This document shows positions 39,287 through 52,525 of a DNA stretch of 64,000 nucleotides, in pieces. The stretch comes from Thamnaconus septentrionalis (lineage: Eukaryota; Chordata; Actinopteri; Tetraodontiformes; Monacanthidae), in contig CM020510.1 of assembly GCA_009823395.1 (NCBI GenBank), positions 12,652,273-12,716,272 of the forward strand, written 5' to 3'. Under the pieces are notes generated by a model. The model saw only the letters and a program-made list of their open reading frames with translations, was not told the DNA's origin and ran no database searches. Both the position numbers and the translations under genes were made by a program. Numbering within the stretch: position 1 is the stretch's first letter; each line of letters starts with the position of its first letter.

Positions 39287-39423
39287 CTTGGGGTCCGCCC
39301 TCTTGAACGCGGGGTCATCCTCGTCCACCTCGAAGTATATCTCGGTGGTGGTGATGGACAGAGTGCCCCGCGCCACCAGCACCGGGGCCACGAGCTGGGC
39401 CGGGCTGCTCAGGACCACCGGGC
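39287..39423 (-). CDS. nbea: nbea exon D: start of PH-BEACH domain
   Basis: 137 nt. The acceptor is GGTTTACAG|GC and the donor is AAG|GTAAAC. After a split Gly codon it encodes PVVLSSPAQLVAPVLVARG, then TLSITTTEIYFEVDEDDPAF and KRADPK. This is the first beta strands of the BEACH-associated PH domain, which packs on BEACH (family knowledge). It exits in phase 0 into the 22.7-kb intron that contains mab21l1. It therefore marks the upstream flank of the nested gene in nbea orientation. Confidence 0.97.
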
Positions 39424-40019
39424 CTGTAAACCATTACAAAAATACTGTTAGTATTCAATGTACGAATGTTTAAAAAAAATGTGACCGTATTAACAGCGGT
39501 GTGACTGCAACCAGGCTGAAGGCCTTTGCGCTCGGTTATTAAAAGATGTGCAATGGAGGGTTTTTCACTATTTGTTTTTATTCATAACCACGGACGACCA
39601 AATCCTCACATGCAACATAGAAATGGTGCACACGTATTGAATTTAAGAATTTGAGCTGCTAAAACCTCTGGGCATTTTTGTACACAATGTGTGTTTATCT
39701 GCAGCATTTAATTTAGTCTGAGATATTCACAGATAGACACTATAATTTAAATAAAATAAAGACGCTTAGCAAAAGGCTTTAATTAGGACAATTAGGGAAA
39801 ACTAAAATACAAAATCCGTGTCTCAAATGTTTCCAGCTTGGTGACTACATCTTCAGTCTCCTCCTCCTTCTCCTCCTCCTCCTCCTCGTCGCTCCATCCT
39901 CCATGTTCTCAGATCAGGCGTGTCGCTGCCGGCCGCGAGGTTCCACCGATTTGTCCGCCCTCCAAAAGGAAAGCTCTCGGAATCGGGATATTTATCGATC
40001 CCCTAAACTCCAAAGAGCC

Positions 40020-40300
40020 CCTTTAACGTCTCATCAATCTTAATCTGCGTCCCTGCAGCCAATTATAGCCGATAGTGTTACAGGAATACAAGTGGATTTC
40101 GCCGTGAACTCCCAGTGCGCCCCTTCATCGCTCTTTGCAGGCTGCCCAGTTCCGAACCTCCTTGGCTGGATGCTTCCCCCCACCCTCCTCCTCAGCCCTC
40201 CATTAACCTGATCCTATCTGCTGATGCTATCAGGCGCGGGGCGCAACATGGGCTTTACAAGCTACATGAGGAGTAAATATTTAATTTGTAGCTGCGTGCA
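40020..40300. promoter_or_regulatory. candidate conserved non-coding element
   Basis: Contains CAGCCAATTATAGCC, GGATTTCGCCGTGAA and TTTAATTTGTAGCTG words, with no simple repeats, 2.5 kb after mab21l1 and across nbea exon D. Confidence 0.3.
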
Positions 40301-40373
40301 GATAAGATAAAAATAAACGACTGTAAAATGCTGTCCAACACGCCATCAAGTACAATTATTTTATAGCATGGGT

Positions 40374-40542
<169 letters not shown>

Positions 40543-43167
40543 ATTCGTACTCTTCCACTGCCTCGCTAGCCTCTTATTCTTGACTCTTACACTATAATGG
40601 CCCTAAAGGGCTCCAGTACTAAGAGAAAGACACAATGCCTGCAGCATTAAGCCACAACATCATTGCTCATGGGGAGGAAGAGGATTAGCTGCTAATCCCC
40701 TCAGGGATTCTTCTATAATTAGACTATATGGCATTAAAATGTTTACATGGAGAATAATGAAATTAAGGCCAAGTTCCACAGGATGAGATCCGTCCGGGCT
40801 AAAGCTGCTAATATCTGTCTGCATGTTGGGTGCTTTATTTTATTTTTTTGGAAAAAAATGCAGATAGTTGTCAAGTGACAAGCCAATTTTGGCCAGTGAG
40901 GAAAGGCAGCATGTGCTGGGAATTTGGGGAGGACAGCTGAAGAGGACGACGATTTGTTACCCACAATCCACTGGCTGGACTGTGGAGCTCGACGGGGCCC
41001 ACATTACAATGCCGATGGCCTTGCAAATGACCTACTGCACACCTGAGCTCCGTATGGTGCGTTCACATGCAGTGGTCAGTCCAGCACTAGTGTGTGCATG
41101 TAGGTCACAATATAAAAAAAATGTTAATGGGTGCAACTACGGATTTCATCCTTTTATTTATAATTGCTAAACAAATTTCAAGTGAAATACAGATTACTTT
41201 TCAAACACACTTCAGTTTACAGTGGTGCGTTTAAGTCAACTGAGCCAACCAAGATAATTCCATTTCACTGCACTTTGTTCTTGTATTCTATTTGCATTGT
41301 CACGTGTATTCTGTTCCAAACGAGGACACATTTTAGGGATTTCTCTGAATTAAAACAAACAGAAAAAGGAAATGGCAAAACACAAAACTTTGTCACACTC
41401 TCTTTCCTTCTATGAGAGTTTTGCACATGCTCTATTGGCTTGTGCATTTCCTAAACACGCAACCACTGAAAGGCATCAGCACTGGGACTGAACATGGAGA
41501 CAGGCTAAATTAAGGATGAACAAAATGGTTGTGGTCACCAAACCACACAAGCAACCCTTTCCTTGTGCACATTAAAATTGTCGCTCCGATGACTTGTAAA
41601 ATTCCTCTCACATGCTTCTGCTAAGCTCCTACTCTGCGTGAACCTGGCAGGAACACATATACAAAAAAAAAAAGAAAAAAAAAAAGACAGAACCAACCCC
41701 ACGGTTGAAGCCCTGTCTCTGCAAAGACAGACAGTGTCTCCAGTGTCAGCAGGAGAGAAAAACTAATCATAGGTTCAACAACAACCACAACTGCCTGGAC
41801 CTTTGAGTGAAGGAGAAAACCCCCCTCCACCACCAACCTCTCCACCTCCGCCCTGCCCCCACCCCACCTCGCCTCGCCTCCCCTCCACTTGGCAGTGAAA
41901 GCAGGCACTGACCCAAAGGCTGCGTGGCTTCTGTTGACAAGGATCTAGTCCCAGATCTCTCATTAAGACTGCTCATGCCTGAGATTAGACACAGAGCAAA
42001 CAGTCAGCCAGTTCATCAGGGTAAATGGGCTTCCTGAGTGCTGCAAGGAAGGCAGCTCCCCTGCTGGTCAGAGAATGAATCTAACTATAGTGCGCGGACA
42101 AAAAGATCTCCAGTTTGATTTGTGATCAGCAAATCATGGACATACCACCGGTATTTAGTCTCAGTGTTGCTGCTTTCCCATGATTATTTATCAGGCGAGG
42201 AAAAAAAACATTCTACTTGAATTTTGTTCCCGTTTTGGTAACATATTTAACACTAGACACCAATTCAATATTCTTAGTAATCCAAAATAAATACAACACA
42301 TTGAAAATTGCCTCCGTATCTTCAAGGACTTTCATTCACAAGAAAATTAAAACCAGTTTGTAGCATTAGACCAAAATAAGTCTGAATAATGTGGTACTAC
42401 CATAACATTCACACTGATTTTTTTTCAGCTACCAGTCATCTCAAAGCTCCATTGGAAATCATTTTATCATTGTGAAATCTGAACGAACTAAACCTTTCAG
42501 GGCCACTGGAAGTCCCTTAATAGCACAGAGGGTTTGGCTTACACAAGGTTTGTTGCCACATCTTTTGGAATCAATCTGTGAATAGCTCACCCTGCTACAC
42601 ATCACATCCACATTTTGCATTTTATCACTCTCTAGTGCAGCCCGATAAATGAATCACAGAAGAAAACTCCACGATAAAGTCAGATGTAATGTTTTATTAG
42701 CGGTTCCACAGCTGCCATGGGTCAAATAATCTGTAATGACAGTTTGCTGAAAGAGTGTGTTAGTTCCACTGGAGGATAACGAGGCTGCGGTCTGCTTTCC
42801 TCTTATCAACCAGATCCTTACCATGACTGGCATTGCTGCTCAGCTTCAGTCAGAAAAATATATATATATATATCTCTTACTATTTTTAAACTAATATGTT
42901 TTAATACAAAAGACTCATTTAGAAAAACTTAGAAGTTCAAGTGATTTGACTCTCACTTGTTTATAACCACCAAACGATTTGCTGATTGGTATGCCATAAA
43001 AAAAATAACAGAACTTTTCACTCAATTATGTCCCGATCACAAAATATTGCATTACGAGGTTTTATGATGATTAACCAGAACTAGGAAATGTTGTTTTCTG
43101 TTTACTTTTTTTTAAGTTTCTTACACACAAACATGACAGCTAATCAAGTGCCATATTACTTTACACA

Positions 43168-43169
43168 TG

Positions 43170-43200
<31 letters not shown>

Positions 43201-43212
43201 ATATATATATAA
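43168..43212. repeat. (AT)n microsatellite
   Basis: Self-complementary TA run of about 45 bp with one TT interruption; cruciform-prone. Confidence 0.9.
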
Positions 43213-43874
43213 AATCACCGCTCTGCTCTTTTTTTCAGCTTTAAAGGTAAAATTAGGGGAGGCTGTGATCTGCAGCTGGACACTCATGACCATTAAAAAA
43301 TAACTTTGAATCAAAGTGTTTGGAAGGAAAGATAGTAATCACATTTAAATTATTGAGTTGAGTTAGATTGACCCAGCTTTTGCAGGTTATATCATTTGGC
43401 TGTGTTAAATGTTAAAAAAAAATATGATTCCTATAAAATTTAGTCAAGGTCTGCGTCAAGGAACACAGGTTTAACAGGTGATTCATCTGGATTGGTCAAC
43501 GCTTCAGGGTTAGTCGCACTTTAGAGCACTTGCCTTTGGAGGTAAACACTCGAGGAAGGAACGGTGCTGACGACATCCAGAACATAACAGAACAGAGGAC
43601 ATTTATGAGCCCAAAAACAATACATGTCTGTTAAAGTGAAGCAAACCTGGTCAGATCAGAAGATGGGGGGAAAAAGGTCTCTGGCAAAATGTGGTGTAAA
43701 ACTAAACATTACACCTAGAAAAACGACAAATAATTTGTGTTTAAGTTGCATAAAGTCATATAAAAGTTATATTTTGACATCTGCCGTGCATACTTTTAAT
43801 CTGCTACTTAAAGAAGACTGGAGTAGGACACTGCAGCAGCGTGTGTGTGTGTGTGTGTGGGTGGGCAGACTCAC

Positions 43875-44021
43875 CAGCCAGGCCTTCCATCTCCTTCTCC
43901 TGCAGCAGGCTGGCCGAGTCCTCGTCTCCCTCCAGGATCAGGTCCGACTCTGGGCTTTGGCTGGCCACAGGTTGGCTGCGGGAAACCTTCTTCGACTTGA
44001 CCACCTCATCCTCTCTCGTAA
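43875..44021 (-). CDS. nbea: nbea exon C: acidic linker before PH domain
   Basis: 147 nt. The acceptor is TTCATTAG|TT and the donor is GCTG|GTGAGT. It encodes TREDEVVKSKKVSRSQ, a Ser/Gln-rich stretch, then SDLILEGDEDSASLLQEKE and MEGLA. The DEDSASLLQEKE.LAG pattern matches the NBEA linker that leads into the PH fold. The Ser/Gln middle (about residues 11-25 of the exon) is poorly conserved, as expected of a flexible linker. The intron side of the donor carries a (CA)n tract in gene sense, which starts about 15 nt after the exon. Confidence 0.93.
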
Positions 44022-44204
44022 CTAATGAAAAGGAGGGAAAATGCGGGGAAATGAAAACTCTGTGGCTCTCGAAGGCTCAATCTGCACGTCTAAAGGCCAG
44101 AGATGACTGAAATTCTTTCTAAATTTCATGACCTTTGAGAGCACATTTGTTGTTAATGCTCACAATGTATTCAGCATGTTCATTCAGGGTTGTCTCTTGT
44201 ACAA

Positions 44205-44380
44205 AAAAAGTATAGGGATGGTAATTAAAGCTATGAAAAAAGGCTATGGTGGTTGGCACAAACCTGGAAGAGGCACAGGTTCCCTTTGTGACATCACAAA
44301 GGGCCACTTTCTGGATCGGTGTGTTTTAGCACTGTTTAAACTTTTCTTGTTCCTGTGGAATTCATTGACAAGCTAAACAC
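44205..44380 (+). repeat. TGACATCA-core dispersed repeat, copy 6
   Basis: Carries perfect 10-bp arms CCCTTTGTGA / TCACAAAGGG around CA at 44282-44303. These are preceded by GGCACAAACCTGGAAGAGGC and followed by GTGTGTTTTAGCAC. It is the cleanest core copy. Confidence 0.8.
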
Positions 44381-44870
44381 ACAGGTTGGAAAGCACTGGC
44401 TGAATGTCCTCCAGGTCTTGTCAGACATAAAGAGTGATTTAGTGTGAATTAAGCGTCCACTGGAAAAGTAAATTTTGCAACCATGCACAGCCAAACACAC
44501 ATTAAGCATTAATGACAGAGCCGTTTAAGCAGTTAAATTTCAACCTGTCATGATGCCTCCCATTTGAGATGGTGATGATAAGCTAATATGAGACTAATCT
44601 ATTTGCTGCAGCGCATAAAAGAGTGTCAGGGTGCTTCTCCACGCCAAGGCTGCAACACAGTCGAGAATCAGAGGTGTTCCTGCTTTTATCTTTCGACAAG
44701 GCCAACAACAAAAACCCTCTCTGTTTCTTCTTCAAAAGAGCAGCAGCCGCATCAGGCGGAGGGTGCATCACGATGCGACAAGAGCGCCACTGATCAGATT
44801 CCGAGGCTTCGGATGCCCTCCCGGCGAACAAGATGTGTCAAACACGTCAAACACGTGCCTGCATACAGAA

Positions 44871-45408
44871 GAAGAGGATTAGGACCACAAGAAGACAAAA
44901 AACATTCAGATAGAATTTTTTTTCCCAAGTTTCCAATTCGAGAATAAAGTTGAAATTTCAAGATTAAAGTCGAAATTTCTAGAATAAAGTTGACGTAAAA
45001 AAACAAATTTTCGTGAATAAAATCAAAGTTTTGCAACTGATGTCAACGTGAAGTAAGTCATAATGTGGAGAGTAAAGTCTAGTGGAGTACTTCCATTTTC
45101 GGCAGTTTCCTGATTACTGTGGGTGAACCTTGTGGGATACAGCAGTTTTCACCAGTTTACTTTTAACTTTGGCTAACTGGGTTAATCCACCATCCATCCA
45201 GTCTACTCGCCAATTTCCGTTTTATTTACATCGACTTTATTCATTAAATATCGTCTTTTTTTTAACGTCAACTTTGTTCATGAAATTTCGTCTTTTTTAC
45301 GTTTACTTTTTTCATGAAATTTTGACTTAAATCTCAAAATGAAAAATGAAATGAAAATCTCCTTCCTCTCATATTTATTTTTCTCTACTTGTGGCCCTAA
45401 TCGTCTTT
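44871..45408. mobile_element. long fold-back (inverted-repeat) element
   Basis: The left end GAAGAGGATTAGGACCACAA (44871-44890) is mirrored at the right by CTTGTGGCCCTAATCGTCTT (45389-45408). Inside, repeated words of the type GAATAAAGTTGAAATTTC on the left (44940-45020) are matched by reverse-complement words such as GACTTTATTCATGAAATTTCGTC on the right (45225-45340, allowing changes), around a roughly 200-bp unique core. No ORF of note is present. This is a MITE-like element whose superfamily I cannot name. Confidence 0.75.
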
Positions 45409-48400
45409 CGTATCCCGCCACACGGCAGCTTGCAGAGTTTAAGGTTGGGAGGACTGGAAATCAGGAGGGAGTGCAACCAGACAGAAAAGCTTGCATGCAT
45501 GCGTGTGTGTGTGTGTGTGTGCGAGAGGAAGAACACATATCAAGAAATGGCTGACACTCTGACATGTTTCCTTTCAGCACGGCGCTTAATGTGGCCCTCC
45601 CTCCCCCCTCGGAGGAGCGGGTACCTCGTCTTCAAGAGGTCACATTTGACTGTTGTCAACACTGCTACTGAGGGAAAGAGGAAACAAAACGGAGCCTGCT
45701 TCCTGCTCTGTCTCCTATCTGGACTGCTTTCATCAGGCGGTGAGGAGGAGGAGGAGGAAAAGAAAAAAAACTCCTGCGTTTTTCGGAAACGAATTGCGTG
45801 TGATGTTAAAAGCAAAAGCCAGCCAGCGGTCAAAGATCAAACAGAGAGAGTGAAACCCGAAGCTGTAATTCTGTAAACCATCACGGCGCTCCAGGCAAAT
45901 GAGGGAAATCTCGGCGGACAGGTTGATGCTCTGATTGGCAAGTCGGCAAAGGCTCGAGCAGACCAAATAAACTGTGCTGATTTCTACAAGCAAATGACAA
46001 AGTGCAGCCAGCTCGGGAGGCGACAGAGCGGGATTTCACCCACAAAGCAAGCCAGTTCCTACAGGAGGGATCGGGGAGGGCTGGGTGGGGGCAGGGGAGG
46101 GGAGAGCAGCATAGTTTCTTCTTATTTTTCCCCCTCTGGGGAAAAAAAAAAATGGAACGCCAAAATGTGGCGACATAAAAAGTGAGCGATATCCCCGCTC
46201 TCAAATGAAAAGTGGGCCTGCGAAAGGGTTCGCCATTTGTCACGATTACAGGATGTGCTGAGCAGCCGCGCTGAGGAAGATTCATTAGAGACATTTCACA
46301 GTGTTCGTCTTTGACCACTAAATGGCAAGACAAAAGGGATGACCCTTAGAGAGGCTGAAGGGGAGACGTGTGCAGCCGGGCTAACACGCAAAGTGCCGTT
46401 TCAATTACTGAAGGGACCTAAAATCTTCTTTTCAGGGTGAATTTATGAAGGGAGACGCTGCGTTTCGCTGCCCCTCGATTTACCAACATGTGTTTATCCA
46501 ACAGAAATAAACTGAAAATGGCAAGCAAAGCACAATTCATCACAAGTACAATATGCTTATATCCTGCTGAATGTGCGTTCCAAAGCACTGGTGATTCAAT
46601 AGAAAGAAAAATCTTGGCCCGGCAGTAAAATCACAGCTTTACGTAACAAAAATCTTTTTATTGTCCTCGTCTGAGAACAGCAGCAAAGCCCTTCAAGAAT
46701 ACTGTGAAGGCCAAGCAGACAATCTTTTCCACCACTGAGCTACAACCAACTCCACATGCAACACTTATAATAAAACGTAATCCTGTGAGTCTGTTTAAGA
46801 TTTGCCTGCACTTTCCAAAGAATTGAAATTACAATAAAAAACACCCAGTCAGCATTTCTTCATTTATCTACCAAATATCTTCTGCAGCACCATTAGCAGC
46901 ACACCAAACTTACAAACACACCGGCTGATGTTAGAGCAAATTTAAAAATTTGCTTTAATTGAATATCTTAAAGACGTGTGACGCTTGATGCTTGTATTGG
47001 TTTCCACAGTTTAACATCACATCACTTTTGTTGTATGAAAGGCGTCACATGACTTCTTGATGGGGTGCTATTGAGGCAGGGATGGCATCAGAAATCAAGT
47101 CATGCAGTAACGATGACATTCAATGGCGAGCACATTAATAAAGTGAAGCCACTGCGTGTCGCCACCATATAAATTAGCAAGAGTGTTGCATTAATTAAAC
47201 TACATTTTTAATTATTTCCATTTTTGGATTCCTGAAATGTATTACCGGCTTTCTCTTGTGGACAACGTCAAGCCCACTCCAAATCATCTCTAAAGTCTCA
47301 GGTCCAGCTTCCAAGATGGAGATTAAAACTCACTGCTTTTACTGCTTGGTATCGATAAGAGCTGCAAGGCCATTGGAAGCTGCTGAACGAGGTCCTGCTG
47401 CCAAGACTCCAGTTTGAGAGAATTTAAAGGCTGGAGACTTTTGCGGCAAGACGCCCTTTTTATTTTTACTGCCTCATAGCGCTGCTGAGTACGGCTTTTT
47501 ATTTATTCTCCCGCAGATTACACACCCTGTCTCGCACACTTCACTGTCACTCCTTGAAAAGAGATCCACAACATGATGTTTCATTTAGGGTTCTGCTAAA
47601 TATATGGGAACTTCTCTCCAGCAAAAGTAAAGAATGGAAAAAAATACTATAATAAATTCAATATACTGTACTATAAATAAAAGGTGGGGTTTTTTTTCCA
47701 TCGCAGTTGGGATTAGGTCAACACTGGGCCGCTCTGATAATCGCTGGATGTTTTTCAGATGACGCGACAGGCAACATTTGGAACACAAGCGAAAGAAAAA
47801 CAGTGATGTCGACCCCGCTGTCTAAACAAGAGCGAGGATTTCAGCTGCGGAGCTTTTCCAGGAATTATTCTGCTTTATATCTGGCCGTGTCACGCCGTGT
47901 GTGGATGGCTGCTGCGCGCCCAGCTCCGGTTGCGCTATCTCGCGACGGACGCCCACTCATTTGTTATAATACGGGCGAAGCGGGAGTTGGGGCCGAGAGT
48001 CTGAGACGCGAGCCTCCCCTTTCCCAGAGTCTGCTCCGGAACGTGCCCTCCTACGCAGCCTCTCGGCGGGATCCTCATTCCACAGCGTGCGGCGCATGGG
48101 ATTGCGTTACTGCGCCGGTGATCCAATTCTGCCCCCCCCCCCCCCACTTTTATTCTACGCGGCACTGAGAGATGAAATGACGAGGAGGAGAGAAGGATGG
48201 CTTCATGCTTCCTGTGACCCTGAGGCCATCCGGTTTTCGAGGAGGACGAATTTAAGTAAACGTTATAACTTTGATGTAGGAGCGTTTATACGATGCAGAC
48301 GCTTCCTGTTGGGGAGATATTTATTTCATATCCTGCTGTTGTGTAGTGTGTGTGCGTCCGCGTGTGTGCGTGTGTGTCTCCTGTGCTGCCGGAGCATGCA

Positions 48401-49499
48401 AACAACCTCATCCTCTCCCCCATCAGAACGTCAGCAGTGCAGTCTAATAATTCCGCCATCTGGACCTGGACGTTGTGCAGTCCGTGTAAATAAAATGTAA
48501 AAAAAACCAAACCAAAACAACATAATGTATTTGTACTGAAAGGATGCCTTCAAGCGTCCCAATTTGCATGGCGGTAATCACAGTTTAACGTCTTTTTGGT
48601 GGTGAAGCAGGAGCAGGGTTAATGTCACATCACGGCTGTAAAGATCTGAGCGCCGCTCCGGGGGCGTGGGGGAGGTTTCGGGGGGGGGGGGGCAATCAGC
48701 TCGCAGAGAAGCCGCTCACCTGAAATGAGACAGCAAGGACACCCGGAGGTAAAACACCCCGTTAAACACTTGGATCAATATTAACGTGACTTCCATTTCA
48801 TGCTTGCCCGCTTCCAATCACCTCACGATACAGTGCGATGTCGGCCGAGGGGGCCCGGCCGTAACAGGGCAGCTTATTGCAGGCACAGGGTAGACACAGA
48901 ATGTGCTGGCTAAGCTGTCTGCGCTGCTAATAGACAGCGAGGTGAGACACAGGCACGCACACCAGCACACACACACACCTTGGACCTTACTTGGAACAGT
49001 GATCACAACGGGAACATCTTGCCGAGGTTGCAGGGATCAACAATCAGTTAGAAGTCATTTAAAGATCTTAAAGGGGCCTCATTACAGCCGTTTCTAGACT
49101 GAAAAAAATTGATTTTGCTGGTCCACTTTCAGCAATACAAGAAAAACCGTACAGGCCTCACAAAACAAGCGTTTCTCTCACTCGGCCTGAAGAGGCTGTT
49201 TTGGCTTTGTTTTTTACTGGGTCTTATGAAGCTTCGCCAACATTTAAAAAAAAAAAACAACATCTGCAGAGGTGTTACTACAATAATCAGGTCCCAAAAT
49301 TAAAACAACTCGTTTCAGCGCAGTAACATGAAAAAACAAAACAAAAAAAACAGCCCTTCTAGAAACACCTCAGTTGTTATTATTCACCCTTGGTGTGTTA
49401 GTTGGCATGCCAGGAACACAAAAAGGCTGAATGTTAAAGAGCTGATAAAGTCAGTTTTTCATGTAGGATCCTGTAAAGTGGAGGAGCTTTGCAGTGTTC

Positions 49500-49720
49500 T
49501 AGCTCCCAGAAAACAATATCCATCCATCCCTCTGTTTACAGCCTACAGTAAAACTGTAGCTTCCTGCTAAAAATGATAACAAGGCAGCAAAGACTTGGCT
49601 CCAAACTGACAGTGCCATTTGTGACATCACAAAGGGCTGATTTCTAGAACAGTGTGCTCTAGAAACTCTCTGAAAGGTAAAGAAAGTGGAAGAAAAATTT
49701 TCAGAAGAGTTCATTGACCA
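49500..49720 (+). repeat. TGACATCA-core dispersed repeat, copy 7
   Basis: The words CCCTCTGTTTACAGCC (49528-49543), a core at 49615-49636 and GCTGATTTCTAGAACAGTGT follow the family order. Confidence 0.75.
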
Positions 49721-52400
49721 GCTAACAGATATTATGCATGTGTATCCTTGTTATTGTTAGAAATCAGTGGGAATGAGAAGTTTGTGACCAACTAAATCAC
49801 ATTATTACAAGTTTATCTTAAAAAAAACTTGACTTAACATGAAAATTGACTCCAGGGAACAATGAATTCCACTTCTAAAATAACTCAAGTACGTCTTTCT
49901 TACCAGTGTATTTGCCAAATTGTTCATTCTGCAGAAGGGAAGGCGATCCAGTAATAATAATGGCTATAAAAATCTCTCACTGTCGCTTCTCAGCCTGCAA
50001 GCACAACAGATCAGGCTCTCCTTTGAAAAAAGAAAAAAAAAAGTTGGAAGCTGAGTTCAGACTGTCAAATCTTGCTGTCAAACCAGAAACTGTGTATTCA
50101 AAGCGAACAGTCCGCTGGTCTTGCACTGGTCCAAGATTCTAGACCTCTAATAATGACTCTGGTGAGCCAACCAAAACAAGCCTTTCGCTTCAGCGCTGCT
50201 CTGGAAGCAGGAAACCCACAAGAAGTTTAGTGGACTGGCTGCCAGACAGCTGGTACGACTTATTGATACGTCACCTCCGAACCGCTGCACCGGGGCCATG
50301 TGAAGTACGGGAATACGCCTTGGTGCGAAGGCTGATTAAAAATGAATATTAATAGAAAGAAAAAAAAAAAACAGTCAGTATATCAAAAACAAAAACGGTA
50401 ATCACCTGCCACAGCCGAAGCTCTTTTTTTTTTGTTTAGAAAGAACAAAAGATTTTTTCCCATTTTAGCTCCTAGCAAAGCCTGGCCTCGGCTGAGGAGC
50501 CACATCAAAGCCGGCGGGGGAAACAAAAATAAGCCTAAAAGTGCAGCTCACCTCTCCGGGAGAGTTGGAGACTCATCTGACCGCAGGTGATCCCGTCGCT
50601 TGACAAGTTTATACATTATTCAGCTCATTAAAACCACCGGCGGCCAGCAGGAGCTCAACGGCTCCTCAGTCAAGCGGGCATTAATGTCAAGCAACACCAG
50701 AAAAACACAACGGTTGGAAAAGCATTGCAGCCATCTGATGGATGGGAAGCTGGTATTGGTGTCATCTTGTTGTGGACATCTGTGTCAATCAGATGAATGA
50801 AATTTTTTCAAAGTTTAGAGAAACAAAAGTGACATGAGGAAAGGAGATTATGGTTTTATTTGCCTTCAAAATAATCTCATCTTTTACAAAGTCGTGGAAG
50901 TTTTATTCAGTGAACCAGCACTGCTAGTAACATGATCCTTTATCCTCCCTAAGAGGAGGCAAATGGAAACTAGTGCTATTATCATTTGTTTAAAAAGAAA
51001 AAAAATAATACTTTTTACTTTTTTTTTTTTTTTTTTTTGGTCTTTTATTTTCCAGAATGGGAGGGATTTTTTAAAATCTGGGCAACAAATGATTTACACA
51101 TGCATCACACATTTCTTCTCCTGAGCAAATACAACAGTGTGAGTGCTCAGAAGCCTAAATGTTGTTTTAACTTTTAAAAACAAAACTTAAGGGCACATTT
51201 TACCAAACTGCTGGAGAATAATGTTTAAAAAGATTGCAGCAGAGAAAAAAAATCGTGACGTTCCGACCGACACTGAGCTTAAAATGAGAATTGATGAATT
51301 TCCACGTCAGTCGCGCACACTCAAGCGCACATGTGAGACAAACACGGTTCTGCGTGGACCGCAGTGTGATCTCCATTTCAAAACAAACACGCAATTCAGA
51401 ACAGACACACACCAGAGTGAGAAGCGCAGATGCGACGCAACGCAACGGCCCCTAATAAATGACAGGGGGACAAAATAATTGTTATAAAGAGAAGCGGTTG
51501 GACGGCGGAGTCCTTGGCACAGCTGCATCAACACATCACCCCCAGCCAAAGAAAATAATAATAACTTCTGCTTTAAAAGCTCTAAAAGCAGACAGTGCGA
51601 TGATTGCATGTGTGTTCCAGGGGACCACCTGCAGTCGAGGCAGCAGCTGGCATGTATTTTACTCCGGGGGGCTGCCACAATCTTCATATGGTCCCTTTGA
51701 AAGCAGCCGAAACAATCAGGGCTGGGCTGCGCTGGCTCCACACAGCGGCAGCCAGGGGTCAGGGAACAACCTGATCCCACACATGCACGGACCTTTTTAT
51801 ACATATGTTCCATGAGGCATATATATATATAAAAAAACAGAGGCTCTAACTCCATCAATTTGAGAATCAATACATTCTCTCTCGTGCCTTTTTATACAGT
51901 TGCTCCGCTATTCAATTACATGGACGAGGAGAGGGGCCAGCGGTCTTTAATGGTGCCGCCGCTGCTTTTCCCCCTTTTCTTCCAAAAGCGGTGTTGCATG
52001 ACATGAGGCGAAATTGACACAAGGTGGTGGGCGACGCTGCAAAACTGCAGGGGCCGATGAGGAAAGTTTGGCTGGCGGAGGGGAGAGCGATAAAAGACGG
52101 GGAGCGTGGGGCTGGAGGGGGGGCAGCAGAGTGCAATAAAGCGAATGTGTCATGTTCAATTCGAAGACTTGTAAATACGTTGCCAATAAAAATGACACGT
52201 AACTTGTGCTTGAGCGCCGCGCGGACAAGCCCCGGCGAGCTTTACTGCCCCATTAAGGCCTAATCATTAAAATGGAGCTACAAAAAAAAAAAAGTCATAT
52301 AATGACGGTCTGGAGTTTTTCAGCTCTCAAAAGTTGGAATTGGGACACACAGAAAAAACAAAACAAAATGCTGATTTCACGGCGAGGGAGGCCAACTCAC

Positions 52401-52525
52401 CGTACTCCTGCAGGGACTTGCAGGCCACGTCCAAGTGGGTGGAGCCGAAGGGGTTCCTGACGAACCTCCTCCTGCGCCGGAGGTCGTCCTCCCAGTAGTC
52501 CAGACGCCAGAAGTCCAGGGGCTCG
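52401..52525 (-). CDS. nbea: nbea exon B: DYWEDDLRRRRRF segment
   Basis: 125 nt. The acceptor is CCCCACTCAG|C and the donor is TACG|GTGAGT, a strong consensus site. It encodes EPLDFWRLDYWEDDLRRRRR followed by FVRNPFGSTHLDVACKSLQEY. The WEDDLRRRRRFVRNPFGSTH core is a neurobeachin-family signature just before the PH-BEACH domain. The tail after GSTH diverges from the mammalian version. It leaves in phase 1; the leftover G joins TT from the next exon and makes Val, where mammalian NBEA as I recall it has Gly. Confidence 0.95.

Larger units (their letters stand above)
44022..52400 (-). other. nbea intron B-C
   Basis: 8.4 kb. It holds copies of the TGACATCA-core repeat (44205-44380, 49500-49720), a long fold-back element (44871-45408), and candidate conserved sequence near 45880-46340, 47090-47240 and 52120-52290. 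No gene is seen. Confidence 0.8.

Noticed and set aside
45391..45876. 161-codon plus-strand ORF
   Set aside because: Spans a GT repeat and GGA-type tracts and overlaps the right end of a fold-back element; no domain.
48120..48490. Possible extra nbea exon in intron B-C
   Set aside because: The joins between exons B and C are already in phase and collinear with the family, and the ORF here is repeat-derived.
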